Assembly (NCBI GenBank): GCA_963834825.1
Contig: CAWICZ010000007.1
Coordinates: 1-64,000 of the forward strand
Source: JACDAN01 sp963834825
GTDB lineage: Bacteria; Actinomycetota; Thermoleophilia; Gaiellales; Gaiellaceae
Reading direction: 5' to 3'
DNA: 64,000 bases
A program made the translations under genes and the position numbers. Below, one piece after another: positions 52,818-61,123 of this stretch. Under the pieces are notes generated by a model. That model did no database searches and was not told the origin of the DNA. It was given only the letters and a program-made list of their open reading frames with translations. Position 1 is the stretch's first letter. Each line of letters starts with the position of its first letter.

Positions 52818-54005
52818 ATGCACCAGAGAGGGTCTAGAAGGTGGGGTGCCGCTGCGGCGCTCCTGATCGCGGCCATCACGGTCGCGGCGCTCGCGGGAGC
52901 GAGCAGAAACACGTCGGCCGCAACGCGGCCGGCAGTCGTGATCGGATGGGCCTATGACAGCAAGGGCCAGATGGCGCCGTTCGACGGCCCCGCACTGGCG
53001 GCCGCACGGATCCACATAGGGAACCTCAACAGGCGGGGCGGGCGGCAGGTTCGGATCATCACCTGCGACACGAACAACAACAACCCGGCGCGGGCGAAGT
53101 CGTGTGCGAGGAACCTCCTCGGCCAGGGCGCGCACGTGATCTTCGTGACGTGTGACGTCGACTTCGCAACTCCCGTCGTCCAGGAGGCGATCAACCGCGG
53201 GAAGCTCGCGGTCGCTCCCTGCATCGGGACGGATCAGATGGGACCGAAGCGCTTCGGGCGGGCAAAGGGAAGGCTCGCGTTCAGCTTCGGCAACGTCGCG
53301 CAGGACGAGGGCTCGGCGATGGCCGAGTACGCGATCAGGCGCGGTTGGCGGACTGCGGGGCTCGGGACGAACACGCTGCTCGTCTACTTCAGGAACGTCG
53401 TCCAGGCATTCGAGAAGCGCTACACGCAGCTCGGCGGCCGGATCGTCGGCCGCGAGAGCTATTCGACCGGCGCGAACAACGTCCAGGCAGCTGTCACCCG
53501 GCTGAACCAGCGCCGCGCCGCGGTGTACGTCACCTCGACGGCGTTCGGCGAGCTGCCGGCATTCGCTTCTGGTTTCCGCTCACTCGGGAACCAGACGCCG
53601 GTGCTCAACTCCTGGGCGGGTGACGGCACGTACTGGGTCACGCAGAACCCGCAGATCACGAACTACTACGCCGTGACGTTCGCTTCGGTGTTCGGGGACG
53701 ACCCGAACCCGGCGGTCCGGCGACTAGCCGTTCAGGTCAAGGCTGGAACCGGCGGCTTCGTCACCGGCCCCGCCGCGATCGACGGCGTGATGACTGCGAT
53801 CCGGCGCGCCGGCGGCTCGACACAGGGCTCGGCGCTCGCGACGCAGCTCGAGCGGTTCAAGAAGGTGCCGACGATCTCAGGACGGGTCAGCTTCTCGCGA
53901 TCGCTGCACACGGTGTTCGGCCGCCAGTACCGGGTCATCCAGGTGCAGAACAACCGCGGCCGCAGAGTCGGGCTGGTAACGGCCAAGGTCGTTCCGAAGC
54001 TCTAG
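52818..54005 (+). CDS. Liv-type periplasmic binding protein 2
   Basis: A 395-residue binding protein. ATG 52818 follows GAGAGGAG by 7 bases; the GTG six bases earlier is too close. The signal peptide GAAAALLIAAITVAALAGAS is followed by VIGWAYDSKGQMAPFDGPAL, ARAKSCARNLLGQGAHVIFV and later SYSTGANNVQAAVTRLNQR. The fold is the Peripla_BP_6 family, but it is only distantly like the protein at 40380. The 77 bases before it hold the only gap in the supraoperon. Its ABC partners follow directly. Confidence 0.87.
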   Translation: MHQRGSRRWGAAAALLIAAITVAALAGASRNTSAATRPAVVIGWAYDSKGQMAPFDGPALAAARIHIGNLNRRGGRQVRIITCDTNNNNPARAKSCARNLLGQGAHVIFVTCDVDFATPVVQEAINRGKLAVAPCIGTDQMGPKRFGRAKGRLAFSFGNVAQDEGSAMAEYAIRRGWRTAGLGTNTLLVYFRNVVQAFEKRYTQLGGRIVGRESYSTGANNVQAAVTRLNQRRAAVYVTSTAFGELPAFASGFRSLGNQTPVLNSWAGDGTYWVTQNPQITNYYAVTFASVFGDDPNPAVRRLAVQVKAGTGGFVTGPAAIDGVMTAIRRAGGSTQGSALATQLERFKKVPTISGRVSFSRSLHTVFGRQYRVIQVQNNRGRRVGLVTAKVVPKL

Positions 54006-54010
54006 GCAGG

Positions 54011-54793
54011 TTGGGGACGGAAGCCCCCGCCGGAGCGGCGGAGAGGAGGCCCGGGGACATCCTCCGGGCCTCCTCCGTCTCGCGGTCCTTCGAGGGCTTG
54101 CGCGCGCTGCAGGACGTGACGCTCACGCTGCACCGGCACGAGGTCGTCGGCCTGATCGGCCCCAACGGCGCCGGCAAGTCCACGCTCGTCAACGTGCTCA
54201 CCGGCTTCGACCGCCCGACGGAGGGCTCGGTGGAGCTCGCGGGTCGACGCATCACCCGTTGGAGCGCCCACAGGCGCGCCCGCGCCGGGCTCGCGAGGAC
54301 GTTCCAGCACAGCCGCTCCTTCCGGGACCTGTCCGTGCGCGAGAACGTCGAGGTCGCCGCACTCGGGGTCGGCGCGGGCCCGAGGAGCGCGCGGCGACGC
54401 GCGGACGAGCTGCTCGGGCTGCTCGGTCTGGAGGCGCAGGCCTCGGCGCCGGCGGGCGTGCTAGCTCACGGCGACGAGCGGCGCCTGGGCGTCGCCCGTG
54501 CGCTCGCGACCGAGCCGCAGTTCGTGCTCATGGACGAGCCGGCGGCGGGCCTGCCGGAGGCCGAGGTGCCGGAGTTCGCCGCCGTCGTGCAGTCGATCCG
54601 TGACTCCCACGACGCCGGTGTGCTGCTGATCGACCACAACATGGCGCTCGTCATGAGCGTCTGCGACCGGATCCAGGTTCTCGACCAGGGCCGCACGCTT
54701 GCCGAGGGGACGCCCGCCGAGATCCGCGGCAACCTCGACGTCGCGGCGGCGTACCTCGGCGAGACGGCAGTCGTGGAGGAGCACGATGGCTGA
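54011..54793 (+). CDS. livG: Liv-type ABC importer ATPase LivG 2
   Basis: A 260-residue ATPase with a TTG start five bases after the binding-protein stop. Walker A GPNGAGKST, ARAGLARTFQHSRSFRDLS as the LivG insert, AHGDERRLGVARALA in place of LSGGQ, Walker B FVLMDEPAAGLPEAE and LLIDHNMALVMSVCDR. The divergent signature is normal for LivG. It pairs with the ATPase at 54786, which overlaps it by eight bases. Confidence 0.87.
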   Translation: MGTEAPAGAAERRPGDILRASSVSRSFEGLRALQDVTLTLHRHEVVGLIGPNGAGKSTLVNVLTGFDRPTEGSVELAGRRITRWSAHRRARAGLARTFQHSRSFRDLSVRENVEVAALGVGAGPRSARRRADELLGLLGLEAQASAPAGVLAHGDERRLGVARALATEPQFVLMDEPAAGLPEAEVPEFAAVVQSIRDSHDAGVLLIDHNMALVMSVCDRIQVLDQGRTLAEGTPAEIRGNLDVAAAYLGETAVVEEHDG

Positions 54794-55499
54794 GGCGGCG
54801 CTCGCGGTCGAGGGACTCGAGGTGCGGTACGGCGCTGTCACCGCCGTCCGCGACGTGTCGCTCGAGGTTGCGCAGGGTGAGATCGTCGGCCTGATCGGCC
54901 CGAACGGCGCCGGCAAGATCACGACGCTGCACGCGATCATGGGGCTCGTGCCGGCGCGGAGCGGCTCGGTCGCGCTGGCGGGCACCCAGATGCTGGGTCG
55001 CTCGCCGGAGGCGATCGCCAAGGCCGGCGTGGGGCTCGTCCCGGAAGGGCGCCGGATCTTCGCCGACTTCACCGTCGAGGAAAACCTCCGCCTCGGGCTT
55101 GCCGCTCGGCGCGGGCGGGCCGGCCGGGGGGCGCTGTCCAGCGCGTACGAGCTGTTTCCCGTTCTGCACGAGTTCCGTCGGCGACAGGCGGGCGTGCTCT
55201 CCGGCGGCCAGCAGCAGCAGCTCGCGATTGCGCGGGCGCTCGTCGCGCAGCCCGACGTGCTGCTTCTCGACGAGCCGTCACTCGGGCTCGCCCCCTCGCT
55301 CGTCGACGACGTCTTCACCGCCCTCGCCGAGATCCGCGACGGCGGGTTCGCCGTCCTGCTCGTCGAGCAGCGCGCCCAGCGCACCGTGGCGCTCGCCGAC
55401 CGGACGCACGTCCTCGCCAACGGCGAGCTCCGTCTGATCCTCGGTCCCGCCGACGCCGACGACACCGAGAAGATGGTCGCGGCCTACCTGGCCGGCTGA
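54786..55499 (+). CDS. livF: Liv-type ABC importer ATPase LivF 2 with altered Walker A
   Basis: A 237-residue LivF-type ATPase. Walker A reads GPNGAGKITT (38-47): Ile45 (ATC, 54918-54920) stands where Ser/Thr normally coordinates Mg-ATP. Signature LSGGQQQQLAIARAL and Walker B VLLLDEPSLGLAPS are normal, as is the H-loop VEQRAQRTVAL. If real, the substitution should impair ATP use at this site; AGC to ATC is a single base change. It shares TGATGA with the livH start at 55499. Confidence 0.86.
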   Translation: MAEAALAVEGLEVRYGAVTAVRDVSLEVAQGEIVGLIGPNGAGKITTLHAIMGLVPARSGSVALAGTQMLGRSPEAIAKAGVGLVPEGRRIFADFTVEENLRLGLAARRGRAGRGALSSAYELFPVLHEFRRRQAGVLSGGQQQQLAIARALVAQPDVLLLDEPSLGLAPSLVDDVFTALAEIRDGGFAVLLVEQRAQRTVALADRTHVLANGELRLILGPADADDTEKMVAAYLAG

Positions 55500-56410
55500 T
55501 GACGACCGTCGTCGCCGCCCTCGACGCGCAGACCCTGGCCGACTCGGTCGGGCTCGGTGCCATCTACGCGCTGATGGCGGTTGGGATCGGCCTGGTCTTC
55601 GGCGTCTTGCGCCTCGTCAACTTCGCCTACGGGCAGCTGATCATGGCCGGCGCGTACACGCTCGCCTTCACGGCGCACTGGCGAGTCGTGTGGAGCATCG
55701 TCGCCTGCGTCATCGTCGTCGTCGCGCTGTCGCTGGCCATGGAGCGCGCCGTCTTCCGTCCGCTGCGCGGCGCGTCACCGGCGGTCATGCTGGTGACGAC
55801 GTTCGCGATCGCGTTCATGCTCCAGGCGGTCGCGCTACTCGTTGACATCAGAGACAACACGATCGGTGAAGTCGCGACGTCGATCGCCCCACTCAACCAG
55901 GCGATCACGGTCGGTGGCGTGGAGATCCGCAAGATCACGATCGTCGCAGTCGTCGTCGCCGCCGTCGCGCTCGGGCTGCTTGCCCTGCTTCTGCTGCGCA
56001 CGACGATCGGGCTGCACATGCGCGCCGCAGCGGCCGACTTCCCGACGGCACGGATGCTCGGCGTCCAGGCGAACCGGGTCATCGCCTTCGCCGTGCTGCT
56101 CTCCGGCCTGCTCGCCGCGACGGTGTCCGTGCTCCTCACCGTTCAGTTCCCCTTCGTCGGCCCGGACTTCGCGCTGCGCGAGACGATCGTCGTGCTCGTC
56201 GGCGTCGTGGTCGGCGGAATCGACCGGCTCTGGACGGCGACGCTCGGGGGCTTCGCCATCGGCTTCGCAACGGGCGTCATCAACGGCGCTCTGCCGACGG
56301 AGCAGACCGTCTTCCTGCCCTCGGTCGTCTTCGGGCTCGTCATCCTCGTTCTCCTGCTGCGCCCCGCGGGCCTGTTCGCGTGGGGGCGGCCGGCCGTGGA
56401 GCGGGTTTGA
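55499..56410 (+). CDS. livH: Liv-type ABC importer permease LivH 2
   Basis: A 303-residue permease with about eight helices. LGAIYALMAVGIGLVFGVLR and LVNFAYGQLIMAGAY are the LivH hallmark, GLHMRAAAADFPTARMLGVQ the ATPase-coupling loop, and VVVGGIDRLWTATLGGFAIG the late helix pair. It overlaps the LivF stop and the following TTG start. Normal length. Confidence 0.9.
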   Translation: MTTVVAALDAQTLADSVGLGAIYALMAVGIGLVFGVLRLVNFAYGQLIMAGAYTLAFTAHWRVVWSIVACVIVVVALSLAMERAVFRPLRGASPAVMLVTTFAIAFMLQAVALLVDIRDNTIGEVATSIAPLNQAITVGGVEIRKITIVAVVVAAVALGLLALLLLRTTIGLHMRAAAADFPTARMLGVQANRVIAFAVLLSGLLAATVSVLLTVQFPFVGPDFALRETIVVLVGVVVGGIDRLWTATLGGFAIGFATGVINGALPTEQTVFLPSVVFGLVILVLLLRPAGLFAWGRPAVERV

Positions 56411-57414
56411 GGCGTTTCCTCGAGCCGCTCGTCCAGCTCGCGGCGCCCGCCGATCCTGGTCGTCGCGGTCGGGCATCGGCTCGACGCTCGTCTCGTCGGT
56501 CGAACGAGATCTACTTCCTGAACGCGCTCGTCTCGGTCGCGATCGTCGTCGCGATCTACGTCTTCATCGGCAACTCGGGCGTGCTCTCGTTCGGGCAGAT
56601 CAGCTTCGTCGCCGTCGGGGCGTTCACGGCCGGCGTGATGACGATTCCGCTGGAGTCGAAGACCGGCGTCCTGCCGCAGCTCTTCCCGATCCTCCGCGAC
56701 CACACCGTCGGCAATCTCGTCTCGCTGCTGCTCGGGGCCGCGGCCGGTGGCCTCTTCGCGCTCGTCGTCGGGCTTCCGCTGATGCGCCTTTCCGGTCTCG
56801 CCGCCGGCATTGCCACGTTCGCCGTGCTGGAGGTGACGCACAACATCCTCCGCGAATGGACGAAGATCGGGCCGGGTGCGACGACCCTCTCGCTCGTCCC
56901 GGAGACGACCGATGCGCTGCAGGCGACGGTCGGCGTCCTCGGCGTCATCGCCGCCGCGTTTGCCTACCAGCGGAGCCGGTTCGGCCGGCGCCTCAGGGCT
57001 TCCCGCGAGGACACTGCCGCCGCCCGCGGGGTCGGCGTCGGCGTCCACCGCGAACGGCTCTGGGCCTTCACCGTCTCGGGCGCGCTGGCCGGGTTCGCCG
57101 GCGCGCTGCTCGTGCACCTGCTCGGGTCGATCACCACGGAGCAGGTGTATCTCGAGCTGACGTTCCTGACGCTGGCGATGCTCGTCATCGGCGGCCTGAC
57201 GAGCCTCTGGGGCGCGGTCGTCGGCGCGCTCGCCGTCAGCGCGCTGGACTCGTTCCTGATCGAGGCGGAGCAGGGCGTAGGGATCGGCTTCACGCTCGAC
57301 CTGCCGCAGGGCACGCGCCTGATCTTCCTGGGCGCGATCATGGCGCTCATGTTGATCCTGCGCCCCAGCGGCTTGACCGGCGGGCGGGAGTTCTCGCTCC
57401 GATTCGTGCGATGA
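56407..57414 (+). CDS. livM: Liv-type ABC importer permease LivM 2, N-terminus scrambled by frameshifts
   Basis: The frame 56407-57414 starts TTG (TTGA overlap) with LRRFLEPLVQLAAP, passes through an Arg-rich stretch and then reads EIYFLNALVSVAIVVAIYVF and GVLSFGQISFVAVGAFTAGV, a normal LivM. The expected first helix is spread over the other two frames (ILVVAVG at 56453-56470, GIGSTLVSSVERD at 56472-56510), so three shifts cancel out. As written, the first membrane helix is lost. The rest, including RRLRASREDTAAARGVGVGV, is intact. 335 residues. Confidence 0.85.
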   Translation: MRRFLEPLVQLAAPADPGRRGRASARRSSRRSNEIYFLNALVSVAIVVAIYVFIGNSGVLSFGQISFVAVGAFTAGVMTIPLESKTGVLPQLFPILRDHTVGNLVSLLLGAAAGGLFALVVGLPLMRLSGLAAGIATFAVLEVTHNILREWTKIGPGATTLSLVPETTDALQATVGVLGVIAAAFAYQRSRFGRRLRASREDTAAARGVGVGVHRERLWAFTVSGALAGFAGALLVHLLGSITTEQVYLELTFLTLAMLVIGGLTSLWGAVVGALAVSALDSFLIEAEQGVGIGFTLDLPQGTRLIFLGAIMALMLILRPSGLTGGREFSLRFVR

Positions 57415-58331
57415 GGATCGGCATCGTCGGCTGTGGCGCGATCGGAGCGCTCTTCGCCGCCAACCTGGCGCAGCTGGACGACGTCGAGGTCTGGGGCTAC
57501 GACGTCTGGCCCGAGCACGTCGACGCGATCAACGAGCACGGCCTGCGGCTGTCGGGCGCGGCCGACGTCGTCGGCCGGCTCCGGGCGACGACCGATCCCG
57601 GTGAGCTTCCGCCCTGCGACTTCGGGATCGTCGCGACGAAGAGCATGCACACGGGGACGGCGGTGGCCGCGGCCGCTCATGCCTTCGAGTCCGGCAGCGT
57701 TTGCTCGGTGCAGAACGGGGTTGGGAACGAAGAGGCGATCGCGGAGCACGTCGAGCGCGTGATCCGCGGAACGACCTTCCCAGCCGGCGGCATTGTCGAG
57801 CCGGGCCACGTGCGCTGGGAGGTCAAGGGCGGCACGACGATCGGTCCGTTCGAGCCGCGCCCAGCGCCGATGGGGGAGGTCGAGCGGCTCGCCGACGCCT
57901 GTACCCGCGCCGGAATGCCGACGGAGGCCGTGGCCGACGCGCGTGGGCCGCAGTGGCGGAAGCTGATCTTCAACGCGGCCACGAACCCGATCGGCGCGCT
58001 AACGGGCCTGACCCACGGGCGCGTGTGCGAGGACCCGGCGCTGCGTGCGCTCGTGAGCGCCCTCGTGGACGAAGGCAAGGCGGTCGCGGCAGCGCAGGGG
58101 ATCGAGCTCGACGAAGATCCCGAGGAGCTGATCGACTACGCGGCCAGGCCCGAGGTGGCCTACGACCACAAGGCGAGCATGCTCCAGGACGTCGAGGCCA
58201 AACGAGAGACCGAGATCGACTTCCTCAACGGAGGGGTCGTCCGGTTCGGGCGGGAACACGGGGTGCCGACGCCGCTCAACGAAGGCGTTACAGCGCTGAT
58301 CAAGGGGCTGGAGCGATCGTGGGCGAGGTAG
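57411..58331 (+). CDS. ketopantoate reductase-like (PanE/ApbA) protein 2
   Basis: A 306-residue paralogue of the protein at 51829. MRIGIVGCGAIGALFAANLA is the NADP loop and WRKLIFNAATNPIGALTGLT carries the catalytic Lys. The C-terminal KASMLQDVEAKRETEIDFLN matches the conserved substrate-binding block of the ApbA_C domain. ATG overlaps the livM stop (ATGA). Two such enzymes flanking one importer suggest they act on related 2-oxo acids. Confidence 0.85.
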   Translation: MRIGIVGCGAIGALFAANLAQLDDVEVWGYDVWPEHVDAINEHGLRLSGAADVVGRLRATTDPGELPPCDFGIVATKSMHTGTAVAAAAHAFESGSVCSVQNGVGNEEAIAEHVERVIRGTTFPAGGIVEPGHVRWEVKGGTTIGPFEPRPAPMGEVERLADACTRAGMPTEAVADARGPQWRKLIFNAATNPIGALTGLTHGRVCEDPALRALVSALVDEGKAVAAAQGIELDEDPEELIDYAARPEVAYDHKASMLQDVEAKRETEIDFLNGGVVRFGREHGVPTPLNEGVTALIKGLERSWAR

Positions 58332-59380
58332 GGCGCCGGTACGGCCGCGTCCGCGAGGCGCTCGCGCGCGACGGGCTCGACGCCGCGCTCGTCGCGGGCA
58401 CCGAGTACACGGGCTTCGAAGGCCAGGTCACCTACCTCTCGGGCTTCCAGATCGTCCACCGCTACGCGTACGTCCTGCTCCCGCTCGAGGGCGAGCCGAC
58501 GATCGTCTTCCCGACGGAGGCCCGCTACGTCGGCGAGCACGGGACGACCTGGATCGAGGACCAGGTCTTCGCGGACCACCCTGGCGAGTGGCTCGCCGAT
58601 CGGCTGCGTGGACGGCGGGTCGGCGTCTACGGCCTCGACTACGCGATGACCGTCCGCGACTTCGCCGCGATGCAGGACGCGGTCGAGCTCGTGCCCTGGG
58701 AGGTCGAGTTCGACCACGCCCGAGCGGTGAAGAGCGAGCAGGAGCTGGAGTCCGTGCGCGACAGCGTCCGCATCAACACCGAGGGCTTCTGGGCCTTCCG
58801 CGACGCCTATGCGGCGGGACGGTCGGCCGCCGAGGTACTCGCTCCCGCCGAGCGGATCTTCGTCGAGCAGGGCTGCGGCCGCCTGACGATGAACATGGTG
58901 CTCGTCGGGGCCGAGTTCGCGATCGCGCGCAAGGACCTCGTCCTCGGCGACTTCTGCATCCCGTCGCTCGAGATCGCGGGGCCCGGCGGGCACTGGGTGG
59001 AGGTGTCACGCGCGCTCGGAACGCCCAGCGACGAGGTCGCCCGGATGCTCGAGGCGTACGAGGAGTACTTCGAGGCCGCCAAGGTTGCCCTCCGCCCGGG
59101 CGCGACCGCCCACGACGTGCACCGAAGGGTCTCCAAGGGCTTTCTCGACCGCGGGTACCACCTCGGGCACGTGACGGGCCACTCGATTGGGATGACGATG
59201 ATCGAGTTCCCGAAGATCGGCGAAGGGGTCGAGACCGAGCTCGAGGCGAACATGGTCTTCTCGATGCATCCGCACGCGATCGCGGACGACGGCCGCGAGT
59301 GCCTGTACATGCAGGACACGTGGCTGGTCACCGAGGACGGCGGCGAGCCGCTCGCCGGCCTCGAGATGAAGCTCTTCTAG
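58319..59380 (+). CDS. M24-fold creatinase-like protein lacking most metal ligands
   Basis: A 353-residue protein with a creatinase N-domain (VTYLSGFQIVHRYAYVLLPL) and a pita-bread domain. FCIPSLEIAGPGGHWVEVSRA lacks the two metal Asp; HLGHVTGHSIGMTMIEFP keeps the His pair; FSMHPHAIADDG replaces the first Glu and MQDTWLVTED the second. Loss of the metal set while His remains is the pattern of creatinase, which cleaves C-N bonds without metal. A related amidinohydrolase-like or other C-N hydrolase is suggested. The GTG overlaps the PanE-like gene by 13 bases. Confidence 0.8.
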   Translation: MGEVGRRYGRVREALARDGLDAALVAGTEYTGFEGQVTYLSGFQIVHRYAYVLLPLEGEPTIVFPTEARYVGEHGTTWIEDQVFADHPGEWLADRLRGRRVGVYGLDYAMTVRDFAAMQDAVELVPWEVEFDHARAVKSEQELESVRDSVRINTEGFWAFRDAYAAGRSAAEVLAPAERIFVEQGCGRLTMNMVLVGAEFAIARKDLVLGDFCIPSLEIAGPGGHWVEVSRALGTPSDEVARMLEAYEEYFEAAKVALRPGATAHDVHRRVSKGFLDRGYHLGHVTGHSIGMTMIEFPKIGEGVETELEANMVFSMHPHAIADDGRECLYMQDTWLVTEDGGEPLAGLEMKLF

Positions 59381-60429
59381 ACCTCGGCGTGGATGCGGCC
59401 CGAGGCGCCCTTGAGGCGCCCGCCTTCGCGGCCTGCCCGCACCGCCAAGATCTCGGCCAGGATCGAGACGGCTGTCTCGGCCGGGGTCGAGGCGCCGAGA
59501 TCGAGCCCGCTCGGGCCCGAGATCCGCTCGAGCGCCTCCTCGTCGAGTCCCTCCGCGAGCAGGCGCTCCCGCCGCCGGTCCTGGTTGCGCCGCGACCCGA
59601 GCGCACCGATGTAAAACGCGTCGCCCGCCAGTGCGCCCTTGAGAGCGGGGACGTCGAAGCGGTCCTCGTGTGTGAGGACGACGATCGACGTCGCGTGGTC
59701 GGGCTTGATCTGCTCGAGCGCCTCCTCGGGCCAGGAAACGAGCAGCTCGTCGGCGCTTGGAATCCGTTCTTCGGTCGCGAGCCTGGCGCGGGCGTCGACG
59801 ACGATCGTCCGCCAGCCGAGCGTGCGCGCGGCCTGGCAGAGGTGCTCCGCGGTGTCGACCGCGCCGAAGACGACCAGCCGCGGACGACGTCCGAAGACGT
59901 CGCAGAAGACCGTTCGCCCATTCTCCTCGACGAGGACGCTTCGTCCTCCGCGCAGCAGCTCGTCAACCCCGAGCGGCGGGTCGCCCAGCCCGTCGCCGAT
60001 CATCTCGCCGCTCTCCAGCGCGAACATCTTCGCGCCCAGCGGTTCGCCCGCGACCACTTCGTAGAGCACCGCCGGCTCCTCGCGCTCGGCTGCGTCGATC
60101 AAGCGCTCGATCAGCTCGGGCTCGTACGCGTCGACGAAGACGTCGATCTCGCCGCCGCACGGGAGGCCGACCGAGAGGCCCAGCTCGTCGGAGATCCCGT
60201 ACGACGCGAGCGCGGGAGGGCCGCCGGCGAGCGCCTCTCTCGCCAAGCCGTAGACCTCGTTCTCGACACACCCGCCCGAGACGGAGCCCGCGAGCTCGCC
60301 GCCCTCTGAGACGCCGAGCTTGGCGCCGATCGGCCGCGGCGCCGAGCGCCTGGTCGCGACGACCGTCGCCAGCGCGATCTTCTCGCCGCGCGACAGCCAG
60401 CGGCGCAGGTCAGGGGCGATTTCCAGCAC
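59377..60429 (-). CDS. XdhC/CoxI family molybdenum hydroxylase maturation factor
   Basis: A 350-residue protein. The N-terminal XdhC domain has ALATVVATRRSAPRPIGAKL and GSVSGGCVENEVYGLAREAL; the C-terminal Rossmann part has RPRLVVFGAVDTAEHLCQAA and FYIGALGSRRNQDRRRERLL. XdhC/CoxI proteins bind the molybdopterin cofactor and add the sulfido ligand before insertion into the hydroxylase. It is about 29 kb from the hydroxylase genes. It overlaps the upstream Nudix gene by 20 bases. Confidence 0.87.
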   Translation of the reverse strand: MLEIAPDLRRWLSRGEKIALATVVATRRSAPRPIGAKLGVSEGGELAGSVSGGCVENEVYGLAREALAGGPPALASYGISDELGLSVGLPCGGEIDVFVDAYEPELIERLIDAAEREEPAVLYEVVAGEPLGAKMFALESGEMIGDGLGDPPLGVDELLRGGRSVLVEENGRTVFCDVFGRRPRLVVFGAVDTAEHLCQAARTLGWRTIVVDARARLATEERIPSADELLVSWPEEALEQIKPDHATSIVVLTHEDRFDVPALKGALAGDAFYIGALGSRRNQDRRRERLLAEGLDEEALERISGPSGLDLGASTPAETAVSILAEILAVRAGREGGRLKGASGRIHAEV

Positions 60430-61123
60430 GAATCGATCGTACCGGCGGCCTCAGGACTGCGAACGGATCGGTCACCTCGAGCCGCGGCGAGCTGAAGCGG
60501 AAGAGCTCCGCCGGCCGACCACCGGTCCGGCCGGGCTCGCGCTTCGAGCCGGTCTGCTCGAGCACACCACGACGCAGCAGCACCCGCTGGAGGTTCGTCG
60601 TCGACACGTCGTGGCCGAGCGCGGCGACGTAGAGCGAGCGCAGCTCGGAGAGCGTGAACGTCTCCGGTGCAAGCGCGAAGCCCACGTTCGTGTACGAGAG
60701 CTTCGCGCGCAGGCGCCGGAGCCCCTCCTCGACGATCTCGCCGTGGTCGAACGCGGCGGGCGGAAGGTCCTCCACCGGGTGCCAGGCCGTGTCCGACGGC
60801 GTCTCCGGGTCGACGTCGACCGGCACGAGGCCAAGATAGGCCGTGGCTAGCTCCCAGCTCTGTGGGTTGCGGAGCGGGTCGCTCCGCGTCTCCAGCTGCT
60901 CCATGTGGGCGAGCTCGCGGACATCAACCTTCGCTGCGAGATGGCGGCGGATCGACTCCTCGAGCGTCTCGCCCGGCTCGAGGAAACCTCCAGGCAGCGC
61001 CCACCGGCCCGCGAACGGATCGCGGGCGCGCTCCCACATCAACACCTGCAGCGCACCTCCGCGCACCTGGAAGACGACGGCAAGGCTGACGTGAAGCGGG
61101 GCGGGTCGGGTAGACTCAGCCAC
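60410..61123 (-). CDS. Nudix-fold, NrtR-like regulator
   Basis: A 237-residue two-domain protein. The Nudix barrel contains FAGRWALPGGFLEPGETLEE, but REUxEE is replaced by RHLAAK, so pyrophosphohydrolase activity is doubtful. The C-terminal half (from about 145: FTLSELRSLYVAALGHDVST, then RRGVLEQTGSKREPGRTGGR) is a winged helix. That architecture is the NrtR transcription-factor group, which senses ADP-ribose-type nucleotides. The GTG at 61123 gives the common start AESTRPAPLHVSLAVVF. It diverges from the BMP lipoprotein gene across an inverted repeat. Confidence 0.75.
   Translation of the reverse strand: MAESTRPAPLHVSLAVVFQVRGGALQVLMWERARDPFAGRWALPGGFLEPGETLEESIRRHLAAKVDVRELAHMEQLETRSDPLRNPQSWELATAYLGLVPVDVDPETPSDTAWHPVEDLPPAAFDHGEIVEEGLRRLRAKLSYTNVGFALAPETFTLSELRSLYVAALGHDVSTTNLQRVLLRRGVLEQTGSKREPGRTGGRPAELFRFSSPRLEVTDPFAVLRPPVRSIRAGNRP

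Noticed and set aside
51829..58331. Assigning the two PanE-like genes to pantothenate biosynthesis
   Set aside because: Both lie in a catabolic supraoperon, are paralogous and have no panB/panC neighbours, so ketopantoate is only one of several possible substrates.
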